From Micropterus salmoides (Eukaryota; Chordata; Actinopteri; Centrarchiformes; Centrarchidae): a stretch of DNA of 64,000 bases. Below, piece by piece: positions 47,138-58,764 of this stretch; position 1 is the first letter of the stretch, and each line of letters begins with the position of its first letter. The notes under the pieces were generated by a model. That model did not search any database and was not told where the DNA came from. It was given only the letters and a program-made list of their open reading frames with translations. The position numbers and the translations under genes are program-made. The stretch is from NCBI RefSeq assembly GCF_014851395.1, contig NW_024040485.1, positions 3,053,385-3,117,384 of the forward strand. Direction: 5' to 3'.

Positions 47138-47186
47138 TAGGGCTGTGCGATGTGACCGATAGATATCGTCATTTTGCACAGCCCTA
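47138..47186. mobile_element. 49-bp micro-MITE with perfect 8-bp target duplication
   Basis: The unit starts TAGGGCTGTGC and ends GCACAGCCCTA, an exact 11-bp inverted repeat. GAGGACAG lies immediately on both sides (47130-47137 and 47187-47194). An 8-bp duplication and a TAGGGCTG-type end are hAT features. The central 27 bp include 'gatagatatcgtc', like the subterminal words of CGATAT-rich hAT MITEs in fish. It appears to be a very short deletion derivative that was still able to transpose, or one reduced after insertion with both ends kept. Confidence 0.8.
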
Positions 47187-47421
47187 GAGGACAGGTTTGA
47201 CCAGGACGTGATGTGCGTGTTCTCACCTGCGTAACTTGTTTTTTATTTTCTTCTCTCCCACCTGTCTGAGCGAGCCAGATAAATATGCACCTGACAGAAA
47301 AGGTGTGCAGTTGACCTTTTGTGAGGTTATTTTGTGGTTTGGTTTGTACAGTGGTGTGTTGTAATTTATGATTCACACATGAGTACCTGAAGGCAGTTTA
47401 CACTTGTCAAGCCTTTTGTAT

Positions 47422-47422
<1 letters not shown>

Positions 47423-47492
<70 letters not shown>
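47423..47492. repeat. Long (AC)n microsatellite (70 bp)
   Basis: About 35 uninterrupted AC units, the longest simple repeat in the window and a likely length-variable locus. Confidence 0.97.
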
Positions 47493-47494
<2 letters not shown>

Positions 47495-48900
47495 GCACAC
47501 AAAATAACTGTCCAGAAAAATCACCTGGTCCACAAATCACTGTAATGATTTAATGGTAACACCTGCGGGAAGATTTTTTCCATTCCCTAGAATAGAGTTT
47601 TTTAATTCCCTCCCAATTTCGTGGGTATAAAATAGTTTTTTTAGGTTTACATAAAGAATCAGATCTGAACCTCTTTTTAAAACTCTTTAAACCCTATCCA
47701 CATTGTAGCTATTGTCTGATCCATCCTGATCCAACGTTATGTTTAAATAATATTGAAGGTATAACTTTTCTGCATTTTCTGGTCAGATGAATGTGGCTGG
47801 TAAACCTCAAGCTTCTTTCCCAGCTGAACTTGACAGTTCAAGCATACATAATTCAGAACAGAACCCTGTCCAGGTATGATACATGGTCATACAAGGTCAG
47901 AGTGTTTCCACAATGAAGAAGACTCTGCCTTTAAACTCGCCAGGATGAAGTACAGCACAGCGTACTGTGACGTCTCTACTTGAAACACATCACATGGCTC
48001 AAACAAATGCAGAACTTTACCACAATCCTTTTTTGGGACTTTGTATGCCTTTATCAGATGGCACCAGATGAGAGATATAACAAAGGTCAGATTCAAACCG
48101 AGGAACAGTCTCACAGTGTGGTCACAAAATGGCTCTGAACCTCTTCAACTAGAGGACAAATTGTGATGAGCACAAAATACCGTTTTTTTTGGTCTCAGAT
48201 CTCAAAACTTCTACTGGGACAGGCAAATCAGGTCAGGTATCAGAACTGTTTATAATCCCACTGCATTAACTACCACTGCTGAAATGCTTTTGAGTGAGGC
48301 CTGTCCCAGTGTAGCTGCTCTGTGGCTGTCAGCTGAAGACTGGTTTTAATGGCCACAATGTTAAACTGCCAACTCCAAGTCAAGAGAATTGCAGAGAAAG
48401 ATTTTCTGTCTCCGGGCGTATATGTACAATGTTTATCTTTGAATCACTTATTGTCTTGGCCGTCTCTGGGAGGGAGGTAGGAGGAGGGTTATCTGATCCT
48501 AGTCTCTGTGTTGACACACAACATAACACAACACAAGTGCAGACTAGACACAGCCCGAAAATCAAAACATCCATTTCCAGTAATTAGCTCCTCCTCATGC
48601 AATCCTATTACCTTTTGAGAGTGCAGGTCTTCTCCTGTAAGGGCTCCTCAGAGGTTCATCAGACTGTTTTTACTCTGGCCATTAGGAAAAGCTGAAAAGT
48701 TGGGTTGACATCTAATTTAATGAGCAGATTGATTTGATCTACTCAGCATGGAGCCAAAAGGCAATCGGAGCATCTCCTCGTTTTCGATATCACAGTTTCA
48801 CATGTGATTTCCACTGTCCATTAAACCTTATTGCAATTTGAATGTTCGGGATGAATATTTATGTTCTGTAGTTTGTTTGGCGGTTTGTTTTGTTAGTTTT
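47495..48900. other. Intronic stretch, nothing recognised
   Basis: No repeat family or exon recognised. Confidence 0.35.
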
Positions 48901-48924
48901 GACGTTATGTTGCTCTGCTTCAGT

Positions 48925-49402
48925 ATTTATTGAGACGAAACTACTGTACTCTTCTACATTTATCCGACAGCCATGTGTACTGGTTACTTTGTAGATTCAC
49001 AGTTTACACCGAACATGAGATAAATATTATTTTCGGGTAAAAAGATTCAGGATCGTGGAGAAACGGCCATACTTGGTGACACAGTGCTGTTGGAACATTA
49101 TCCAAAAGTGGGGACTGGAAGCTTATTCTCAACCTTGGAAACGGTAGTTGATTAAACAGCCTCGTAACACAAGGTTTATTTAGTAGTTGTTTTTTTTTAT
49201 CAGTTCAGTTGTCTACAAAGTTAGAGTTAGAGATTTTTGTCAAGTTTTCTCTCTGACATCCCTCATGTGATCAGTTGCCAACAGGGAAAGTAAACTCTAC
49301 TCTTCATTATCAGTGTTTTTAGTTTAGACACTTGCATGCAGTAGAAAATTCAGGACAGCTGAATGCAGGACATGGGATGACTTTCTGTCTTACTTCTTCC
49401 AC
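48925..49402 (+). mobile_element. Degraded Tol2-like hAT copy
   Basis: 'ctcttctacatttatccgac', 'tactggttactttgtagatt' and the terminal words 'acttcttccaccactgg' at about 49385-49402 fall in the order expected for the Tol2-like non-autonomous element also seen at 20791-20928. The middle has largely diverged and the left terminus is missing. Confidence 0.5.
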
Positions 49403-49409
49403 CACTGGC

Positions 49410-50370
49410 CATTCTCAGTCTAGGACACTCATTTATTTCCATCCTTGAAATGCCTTCACTAGTGACTAATGTGAATAAACTCATCAGATGCCACATTATC
49501 TTATTTCGAAACTGAAGTTCTTTCTATGATGAGTAACAGGTGGCGGCTTTATCTCTACCCACCACTATCAGTCTGCCTAGTGTGTGGACGCTTCACTTTG
49601 ACAATAAGGTTTACAGTCAGAGGGTCACGTGGAGCACAGTCTCTCCAGACCATTATTTCCTGACCGCTGAACCTCAGCCTCTGAATATACAAAGTGGTCC
49701 ATACAGAGGATGCAGAGTTGGCCTGCGAGTTGTGGCATCTCATGTACAGAGACAACGCCTGACAAACTGCTTTTGAGCAAGACTCAAGAACTGTTTTAGT
49801 GGCAGTAGATATCACTTCTGACCTCTCTTTAGAAATGTGTACATCCCAGAGGACAATTTTCCCCATGACACTGTGAAAAGTGGTGTTTTAAACACACACC
49901 GGGGTGTCGTCAGATTAAATAGACCCTTCCAGTTTGTTTACACATGCTCTGCAGAGTAATTCTCCTCTAATTCCACCCTCACCTCGCCACTTAACCCAGT
50001 CCTTCAACGGCCAAGCCACCAGAATTATTAGTGTGTCTTTGCAATTGCACTCAGTGACTTGACATTTTTCCAAACAAAAACATAGTCATTAGAGGAAGTT
50101 AAAAATTGTCTGCTAGGATCAGGCCTTTCTCACACTAAACTGAGCAAACAGCGAAAGACAGAATAAACAAGGTCTGTTCGAGATAGAGGTAATTCAGCAA
50201 TGAAAAGCAGAGTGTGAAAATGTAGGTCAATAAGGACTGAAGGAGATAAGAGGAAAATATCATTTTGATTCTATATAGGAAGTGATGTGCTTGATTTTCT
50301 CAAAACAGCCGAAAGAAAGAGAAAGTTGGTATAATGTTTACCTGAAGAGCATTTAAAATACCGCTGACTC
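49410..50370. other. Intronic stretch, nothing recognised
   Basis: No exon or repeat family was recognised. Confidence 0.35.
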
Positions 50371-50379
50371 ACACAGGGA

Positions 50380-50736
50380 ACGCCTACGCCGCGTTACGGC
50401 CGCGCCATGGCTGCACCATGGCTGCCAGAGCTGATCGCAGCCATTCTAGTCAGTGCTTGTGCTCCCTGTGAGGTATGAAGCTGTACGGAGGACGGAACAA
50501 AACTGGGTTTCAGAGCTGTTCCCGGTAGTAAAATCAAAAAAGAACAAATTAACAAGTCAATAACTTGTATATAACACGTCTTCCTGTGAAAGTTGACGCC
50601 GGGCTGAGAACGGAACAAAACCACGGTGCAGCTTTTCACTGTGTGAGTCGGGGTTATGCACTTAGATGATGTTCCCATTTGGGGTTTGTTTTTTAAAAAC
50701 GTTAAGGACCAGAATTGAAACAATACCCAACCCTAC
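50380..50736 (-). mobile_element. Probable hAT-like fragment with GC-rich interior
   Basis: The right edge, read on the - strand, is GTAGGGTTGGGTATTGTTTC, a common terminus of fish hAT-like elements. The interior near 50385-50460 is CpG-rich ('acgcctacgccgcgttacgg', 'ccgcgccatgg'). The other terminus was not found. A 109-codon frame on the - strand lacks transposase motifs. Confidence 0.4.
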
Positions 50737-51018
50737 CTACATGTGTCACCACTTTCCCCACCTTTAACCAGCTGCAGATATTTTCAGGTCATGGTGAACA
50801 ACTGCTTTAATTTGTGCAGCCACACAGTGTGTTTCTCAGGGTAAAACTGCCCCTTTTTATACAACAAGGCGTCTGTTGTTTGTCCCAGAAGAAAGGCAGA
50901 AAGGGGAAGACAGTATTTATATTCTGCCCATTGCCTCTGCTACGAGTCTGCAAAACCAACGCTAGGCGACCACAGCTGGGCAACACATGGCAGCTCTGGT
51001 CTAAACTGCCAGCCTGTA

Positions 51019-51054
51019 ACACACACACACATACACACACACACACACACACAC
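51019..51054. repeat. (AC)n microsatellite
   Basis: About 18 AC units with one AT interruption. Confidence 0.95.
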
Positions 51055-51943
51055 TGGTACACACAATATCCTCCTCCTCACAGCTCACTTAATGCAAATA
51101 CTGGACGTGTCCACGCATTTGTATCACTCTTGCTTTCACGTCCTAAACATGCACACATTCTCCCATGCACATGCTGACTTTCACACACACACAGCAGAAG
51201 AAAGTAGGTCAGGTGGGCTTTAGCAAGCAGAGTTTGGTCATTTCCCCCATTTATGGGCCTAAGTGGTCTTTCGTGATGGAAATCGGCCTATGCCCAGTAA
51301 GTTCAGCGTCAGATCATCATTGATCGGCAGAAAGTTCAAGAGTCTCTGCAAACTTCAGTTTCTTATTTTATATTCAGAATTCCTCTCTTCATGTGAGTTT
51401 GATTTGGCTTGTTTGCTTCAGGCAGCAGCGGAGATGAATTGCTTTTCATGCATGATTGTGGTGACTGAGTCACAGGCGGGACATTTGCTTAATCAGAAAC
51501 CAGTTTTTCTGCATGCATTGTTTTGTGATGTCATGTTTAAAGGATTCCTTGATTTTTACATACAGTGTGTTCAAATTCCTTATAGCCCCTATTTCTTTTC
51601 CTTTTAAACCCTTTGTTAAAAATAGACTCTGCAGCAGTGCAAATAGCCCAGAAGTGATCTTCCTTTGACGACTAGCTCTCGGACAGGAAAATATCTTAGG
51701 TTTATTTAATAAAGACCAGGGCCTGTCTGGCTTCATGAAATCTGGAAAATATAATCTGTGTGGTTACAAGCAGAAATAGACAATACATAAAGAGTTTGTG
51801 ATGGGATGAACACGGTAGTGGTGGTGCAGTCTGTCCTTGTGAGATGAGGTGCTCAGTGGGAGAGAAATCCCAGATTATCTTACACACCAATAATGTAATA
51901 AATATTTCTTGATCCAAGTCTGATCTGTCCACAACGTTTTACT

Positions 51944-52263
51944 ATGGGTGGGAATCACCAGAGGCCCCACGATACGATATTATCACAATATTTATGTTGC
52001 GATTCGATTTTATTACAATTTTAAATATATTGAGATATATTGCAATTTATTACCTTTTTCCAACTTCCAATTTGGTCCCTAAAGTCAAACTTTGTCAACA
52101 TCTGTTTATCTAAAAAGATACATTTCTCTGTTTGTTCATATCACTTTTTCAGTCCTCTATATGGTCCTGTTAAGTTTTCTAGTGGACTAAAACAGCAATT
52201 TATATAATAAAATATTGATACTTGGCGTCCGTGTATCAATACAGTATTTTCCCCCACCCCTAT
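51944..52263. mobile_element. 320-bp hAT-like MITE
   Basis: The left end is ATGGGTGGGAATCACC and the right end on the - strand ATAGGGGTGGGGGAAAA. 'cacgatacgatattatcaca' and 'gtgtatcaatacagtatttt' are landmark words of an abundant fish MITE. Flanks GTTTTACT (51936-51943) and GTTTCACT (52264-52271) give an 8-bp target duplication with one mismatch. Confidence 0.8.
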
Positions 52264-52274
52264 GTTTCACTGCA

Positions 52275-54380
52275 ACACATCCACAGGTTTTATGATGTGC
52301 TGCTGACAGACAGTAGTAGTCAACGTGTCACAAACCCCTCTCTCTCCCTTGAAACAAAAACTAAACCATCCCAGTTGCGGTTCTTTTTAGGCCCCCCAAA
52401 AATGCCTGACTTAAAATGGCAGACAAAAACCCATTGCCTTTTTCTGTGGATGTTGCATTGACTCAGTCAGGAGAAAACAAGGAAGCTGCCCAGCAAGCAT
52501 AACAGAGATTACAGCCTGGGTTTGTGGGATTCACTGTCGCTTTGTTCCGTAGACCAAAAACAGCTTGAAAGCACCTTCTCAGTCCAAAAACAAATGAAAA
52601 AGAGTATTTATTTTTAGTCATGCAGGGTTAGTCGACTGCATTCATGCTGTTTTTACAGCTACACTGCCTCTTTCTCACCTGCAAGCTGCTCAGACAAACC
52701 TCCTGTTGGTCTATAAACAGCTCCACAGGACTAGTTGAGGATTAACCCTGAATTCATGTGGTGTCAGTATAATCGGAAAAATGAATTCCACACTTGCGAA
52801 AATTCACTTGAATGCCCCTTCAAGTCTGAACAACAACTCGGAAAGTCTGCAAAAATGTGTCTGGCTGTTTCTAAGTTTGACGTCATAATACGCAGAAACA
52901 TGGCCGATGAAAGTTAATTCTTTTTATCAATTCAGGTGTCTCATATACATTTTTTACTCGTGTAATTTGAAATATGGTATTAAATTGTAACCGGTTGTTG
53001 CTGTCCACGAAGAGTGACCTAGATTAATTATTTATACATAGCATACTTCACCCAGACGCTATACAATAACGTCCATACTGTTTCCACATTGAGACTTAAA
53101 GCTCATGAACACACCGAGGTCAGAAGAAAGACTTCTCTAGTCGGGATATGCGACCATCCAAGGAGCAAATGAATGCGGCACCTGTACTGTAGAAATTCAC
53201 AAACCAGATCAGATGTTGGTTTTATGGTGAAGATAGTTTTATCAGTGCTTTTCTCTACCTGGATCATCCCACGTGTTTTAGGATCCACACGGTCTTTTGG
53301 CCTCCCCTAACCTTGGACACATCTGTGCCCGGGCTAAGTGAAATGAAAATGAACCAAAATGGATCAAAAAAATGCAGCTAAAAAAAAGCAGGAAGGCAGT
53401 GGACAAAGACATGAATGCAGACAGGAAAAGCAAGTTAGAATTTCTTCACTTCAAAGCTGTTTGTTTTCAAAGGCCTTCCTCAAATCTCTTTTGAACATGT
53501 CCATCTTTCTTGCATGCACAGGATAAGCCTGTTTATGTTCTAGTTGGGGGGTTAAAAGTGTCTCAGAGCTTTTCTTTTTACCCCTTTGTTGTTTCATGTG
53601 GTTGTCTTGAAATGGGAAGCCAAAAGCATCTTCTCAGTCGACTGTAGCTGGGCCAGCAACCAGGTGCTGGCACTAACGTTGTAATAACAAGCCAATTCAA
53701 AGAAAACGAAGAGCTCTTTAGCTGAAGAAAAAGTGATGTGCAGAATGTGCAAAAGGTCAAAACATTTTGTAGAAGTACAAAATTAACAATGAATGTGTAT
53801 TGTACATTCTTGTGTTCTTTGCACTCATCCTTGTGGCAGTCACCATTGTAAAGATGGTGGAGAAACACCTGTTTTCTCCATCGGCCTCTGCTCTCAACCA
53901 AAATCACCCGCCTCTATCAAATATTCAGGGGGAGTCTTTGCATTCCAACATTTCCGTTTCTGACCTTAAAGACACACAAGACATTTTGACATTTGTTTTC
54001 TATGTGTGACTTGATTCATTGCACATTGTTTGTCTGATTATTTTCAGCGTGTAATTACACATGGTGGTTTGCTAAGCCCACATATTCTTTCCAGCACCGG
54101 TCTGCTCCATATTCATATATTTATTCACATGCTGGTTATTCACACATTCACAGCCTCCCAGTATATCTCAAGTCTTGGGGTTTTAGTGACTGAGCTGCTT
54201 CCTTACTGGAGCAGTGAGTTGCCTTCTTCAAGGAAACATCAGAAACGGTGGGAAAATGTTACTGAGCAGTGAAATTGCATTTACACATATTTAGGCCCAT
54301 TCAAATGTAATCTCCTGCTCTGCGAAGGCACCAAAGTAAAAACGAGACATTTCACGTCACGAAACATGTTGTTGGGTATT
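52275..54380. other. Intronic stretch, nothing recognised
   Basis: No exon or repeat family was recognised. Confidence 0.35.
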
Positions 54381-54383
54381 TAC

Positions 54384-54910
54384 AAGGGCTGCAACGATTA
54401 GTCGACATAATCAACAATGTCGATTATAAAAACACAGACTTTCATTTTCAATGCGTCGTTACAGAGATGATGTTTAAGTTTGAAGATAATAATCTTCTCA
54501 TTAAAAACATTTCTGGTTGTTAATTTGCAACTACATTGTACGTTTTGGGCGCTGGGGGCAGTATCGCTTCCACTGTCTGCCATAACTGTTTGACTGTAAG
54601 ACTGCAGCAATCAAGCAGGAGAGTTTTGTACGCTATTTCATCACTGAGTCTCCTTTGGGAAGTTTTAAAGCGACTTATCAACTGTGCAGATTTCGAACTT
54701 TGGCAGTTTCACGAAAGTTTATGGCTAATCAAAAATTTACTCAAACGTTTTTTGGGGTTAAGAGGCTCCACAAGTGCCTGTGAGTAGCTGTCCAGCCAGT
54801 CACGCTCACAGAGCGTGGTTAGGGTTAGGGGTTGACAAAAATAATCGTGACTAGTCGACTAATTGAAAAAATCATTAACAGATTAGTCGACGACAAAAAT
54901 AATCATTATT
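54384..54910. mobile_element. hAT-like element of the TAGTCGAC family, right end eroded
   Basis: The left end AAGGGCTGCAACGATTAGTC carries the GACTAATCG word that, inverted, recurs at the right ('gtgactagtcgactaattg', 'gattagtcgacgacaaaaat'). The expected closing TIR (ttgcagccct) is missing. The interior (54530-54830) contains no transposase frame but includes two TTAGGG-type words. Confidence 0.65.
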
Positions 54911-54914
54911 TACC

Positions 54915-57900
54915 TATTTCAGTACTAGATTCCGTCTTCATTCTTCAGTTAATTAACAACACTGAAGAGTGAATACATGGCTGAGTCATTATTAATCCAC
55001 AGTGTCATCGGCTTTCAGTGTGAAGCAAGAATCAGTTATCTGAGCATGTTACCAGAACAACAGAATGAGAGCTGTTGAAGTTGATGAGACACCATGACTC
55101 ATCTTCATCTCTCAGGAGGTGCAGCGAAACAAGTGTTCACTGTCATCAGGAATTCATAGCTCTGATGAATAAATATTTCAAGGTTTGTTGACGGAAAGCT
55201 AAAGGAGGGTGAATGTTTGCTCATCGGTCGTCATGTCCACATTGTGGATGACAGGAGCATTCATGGAGGCTCAAAAGCAACTCATTATGGAGTCTGGAGT
55301 GTCGGGTTTTCATTGTTTTATTATTTTCCTGATATTACTAGTTTTATTGTGATACATTTTTAAAATACTTCCTGTTTTTTATGTACTGTTGGTAGTTGTG
55401 TGTTAGAGGTCAACAACTGGCCAATCAGAGCTTCTGCTGCTGCTGCCTTAGTTGAACTTCATTTGATTTTAGGAGGCATACAGTTTAAACATCCTTAAAT
55501 TAAAAAGCCAGCTGTCTTTAAATTTAAAGGGATCACAAAATGTAAACTGTAAAATGTTAAAGCAGAAGACCGATTTAAGTAAATGGATTAACGAATCAAT
55601 CTTGTAGTTGTTTTTGTATTTATTTTGAGTTGTTAAATGCGTAATGTAAAAGCTTTTTATGCATTTATAGCATATAAATGTATTAATTCATTATATTTAT
55701 ACGTTGTAAAAGTCCAAAAATATTCCGGTGGCACACTCCAGACTCCATATATTACAACATTTCGCCAGTCCTGAAATCTTTGTGACAGTATCATTCATAT
55801 TTTGCTGTTTGGATGCTGGGGTTTATAATGCTTCCGTTTCTATTGATGAAGAGGTAAATCTGCTTTCACTTGGTTCTAATAATATAAATAGATATAAAAT
55901 ACAAAATTCCCTGGTGACTGCTGATTAAAATGTGATTGAATGTGCTGGAGAACATAAAGAGGTGATTATATTGTCATACATGTGGTAGCATGTTTTGAAC
56001 TGATGAGACAGACATGAGCGGTTGCTGTTGCTAATCCTGTAGAGAAAACACCAATAAAAACCATCAGGCAGACACTTGGAAAAATTATTACTATAAACTA
56101 TAACTATTTTTAGGCATTTACAATATTCTTATTTATATTTCAGAATATATATCTTCCTTATAATGCCTCTAACACCACATATGAATGTGGTTTAAAAAAA
56201 ACCATTTTGTTTGTGTTAACGTTCTTTGCAGTCCCATCACAGGCACATTAGGAGGTATAACCAGGGTTTGAGTTAGGGTCCCTGGTCTGGGTCACATCTG
56301 GGTCAGTGGCTGCAGGATGGTGAAACCTCACACGCCCTGTTGAGTCAGCCAGGTTTCACCACCAAATCCTCCAGATCCATCCAGAAAGACTTCAGTCCGA
56401 CATGTTCAGACACATAGAAGGCAGTGAGCACGTTTATGGACGACTGAGCAATTAGATGGAAAAATGGACTGGGTGTTCAGTATGAGGCAATATATTTTCA
56501 AAATTGTGGTTTTCGATGACATATTACTGACAAGTTTGGATAACTGACTGTAGTATTGACAGGGAAGATATACAGAAGATAGCAAACGTTCAGTCACTGT
56601 AAAATTCTAAACTGCTTCCTTCACGGTGGTTTAAACTGAACATGTCATGTTGACACCAGCTGTGACTGTCAGACTTGGTGTCAGTGGTAGGAAACTACCT
56701 GTTGGACAGCGTCCACCTGCAGAAGTGAGATGAGAAAGTAAATGTTCCAGCAGTGCACTAATGACGGAGCTGAGAGAACACTGTCATTAGAGCAGTTTCA
56801 TACTGAAGGGATCAGCTGTGACAACAAGAGTAATGTCCTGTGTGCGTGTGGTTATCTCCTAATGTAGAAGCCTTTATCTTGACAAGTCACCTAGACTCAG
56901 GTTAATAGGAACGAGTATGTCATTTTTTTATGTAGCGTTATTGCTTGGAAGTGTCCTCCATTTTTATTTATTAGTTTAGTTTACTCAGGTCAAAAGGGCT
57001 GGACCACAAGGGAAAAGGTCTGTTGTACTTCTAGACTGTACATTTTCAATTCAAACATTACAGTTTGAATATTATTTTTTCCCACATTTTCAAATAAAAA
57101 AGTAATAGCCCTTGTATAGAATGGGGTGGGGGGGTTCTGGTGTTTTTTACCCAACCCTTGTTATACTTTCTTATAAATACTGAAATAGTCACTTTAATTA
57201 TACTGTAGTTGGGAAAATGTTGTTTATTTGAAGGTTAGACCTCATACGGTAGACAAGAGGCCTTCACAGGACCTCTCAGTTCCTAGCAACAGTTAAACAC
57301 GCTCATTGTAAAAATGTATTTAACGTGTCAACAAGTTAGCTTCACGTCCACAAGCTTGTGTTAGCTGATGTCCAGCATCTCACCACAGTGACAACTCCCC
57401 TCTGTAGCAGAGCTTTCTGTCTGATTCCCAGTCCTGGATTGTTTCTTGTTCTCTCACATCTTACGATCTTACGAAACAGTCGGCTTGTGTTTTCCCCCTG
57501 GCAGTTTGATTGTCTTCCAACTGAAAGAGGTTCTTACCCAAGTCAGCTGCAAACTCACATGGATCCACCCTACAGCTGCTCTCCAGATCCACAACTACAT
57601 GCCTTTTAATTATCCACAAAGCAGCTGAGGAGGATACTGAGAGCTTCATCTCCCAAAACGTGATGTCTCTGAAGTTTTGAGAATATAGTGTGGGAAAGTG
57701 ATGTCCTTCCATTTGTTTCAGAAAATAGGTCTATTATATCTGGTTCAGATGACCTGCTATCTCTTGAAAAGTACCATCCTTGTGAGTCAGTATCACTTTT
57801 ATCAGCTGCTGGATTCCTCTTGATCAGGTTTCTTTGTGCTGGATGTTTCCTAATAACCTGATCACTGACAGGAGGATGATCAGCCGATGAGCAGCTGCTT

Positions 57901-58660
57901 CCTGTGGGGCCTCCAGTCAACACCACTGCTCTCGCCCACTCTCCTCTGGCACCTGGGTGCGCTGAGTGACGTGACCTTTGACCCCTTCTGACAATTGCTT
58001 TGTTAATAATTAAAACCTACCAAGTGTTATGTGATATTGGCTGGATTGTGTGCTTGTTTTTTGTTTGAAAGCTGTGGTTATCACTCATCTTTCAATGCCC
58101 TTGCTGTTGTATAGTATTGATTTTGTACATGATGTGGCCATCAGTCCATATTAAACAGTAGGTAAGGACAACAGGCAGATGCAGTTCCTAATATGATATT
58201 AAATCCAAAAACAGCACAGTGTTGGCACATAAGCAATAAACAAAATCAGACAGAAACCATGGAGCCTATAGTCAAGATCATCTAGGCAGCTTTGTAGCAA
58301 TAAGCGAAGATAAGAACTGCTATAAAGAGCTAATATATGCTATGAAATCTGGAAGCACATCACTATACAGCATTTTTAGCACACACAAAAGGTCATGTGG
58401 GGATTCAAATTCATAGGGACAGACATAGTTTACATTTTGTTTGTGTGTTAGCCAGTTGGCTGAAGTTTATGTGTATGTTATTATGGATATGGATAGCAGC
58501 GACATCCAAGAAACCAAAAACATAGTAAGCAACAGGCAAATTCTCAAAATCCCACGATGTTTCTCAGGGTCATTTGGGACTGCTCTCACTCGAAAACTTG
58601 GTCAAGCACTTAAAACAACATTGATGTCCCCCTCAGGATGAATTCTAACTTAATAACTTT
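54915..58660. other. Intronic stretch, nothing recognised
   Basis: About 3.7 kb of intronic DNA without recognised exon or repeat. The frames at 57358-57926 have no motif. Confidence 0.35.
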
Positions 58661-58669
58661 GCATGATAA

Positions 58670-58760
58670 CCTGGGTTAAGGTTGTATGTAAATGTCAGCA
58701 TGTTCATATTGTCATTGTGAACATTTTAGTATGCTAGCATTGGCAGTGGTTAGCCTCACC
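58670..58760 (+). repeat. Fragment of a dispersed 'gctagcat' repeat
   Basis: 'ggttgtatgtaaatgtcagc', 'attgtcattgtgaacatttt' and 'tatgctagcattggc' recall a very common fish repeat rich in GCTAGCAT/GTTAGCAT words. Short and diverged. Confidence 0.4.
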
Positions 58761-58764
58761 GAGG

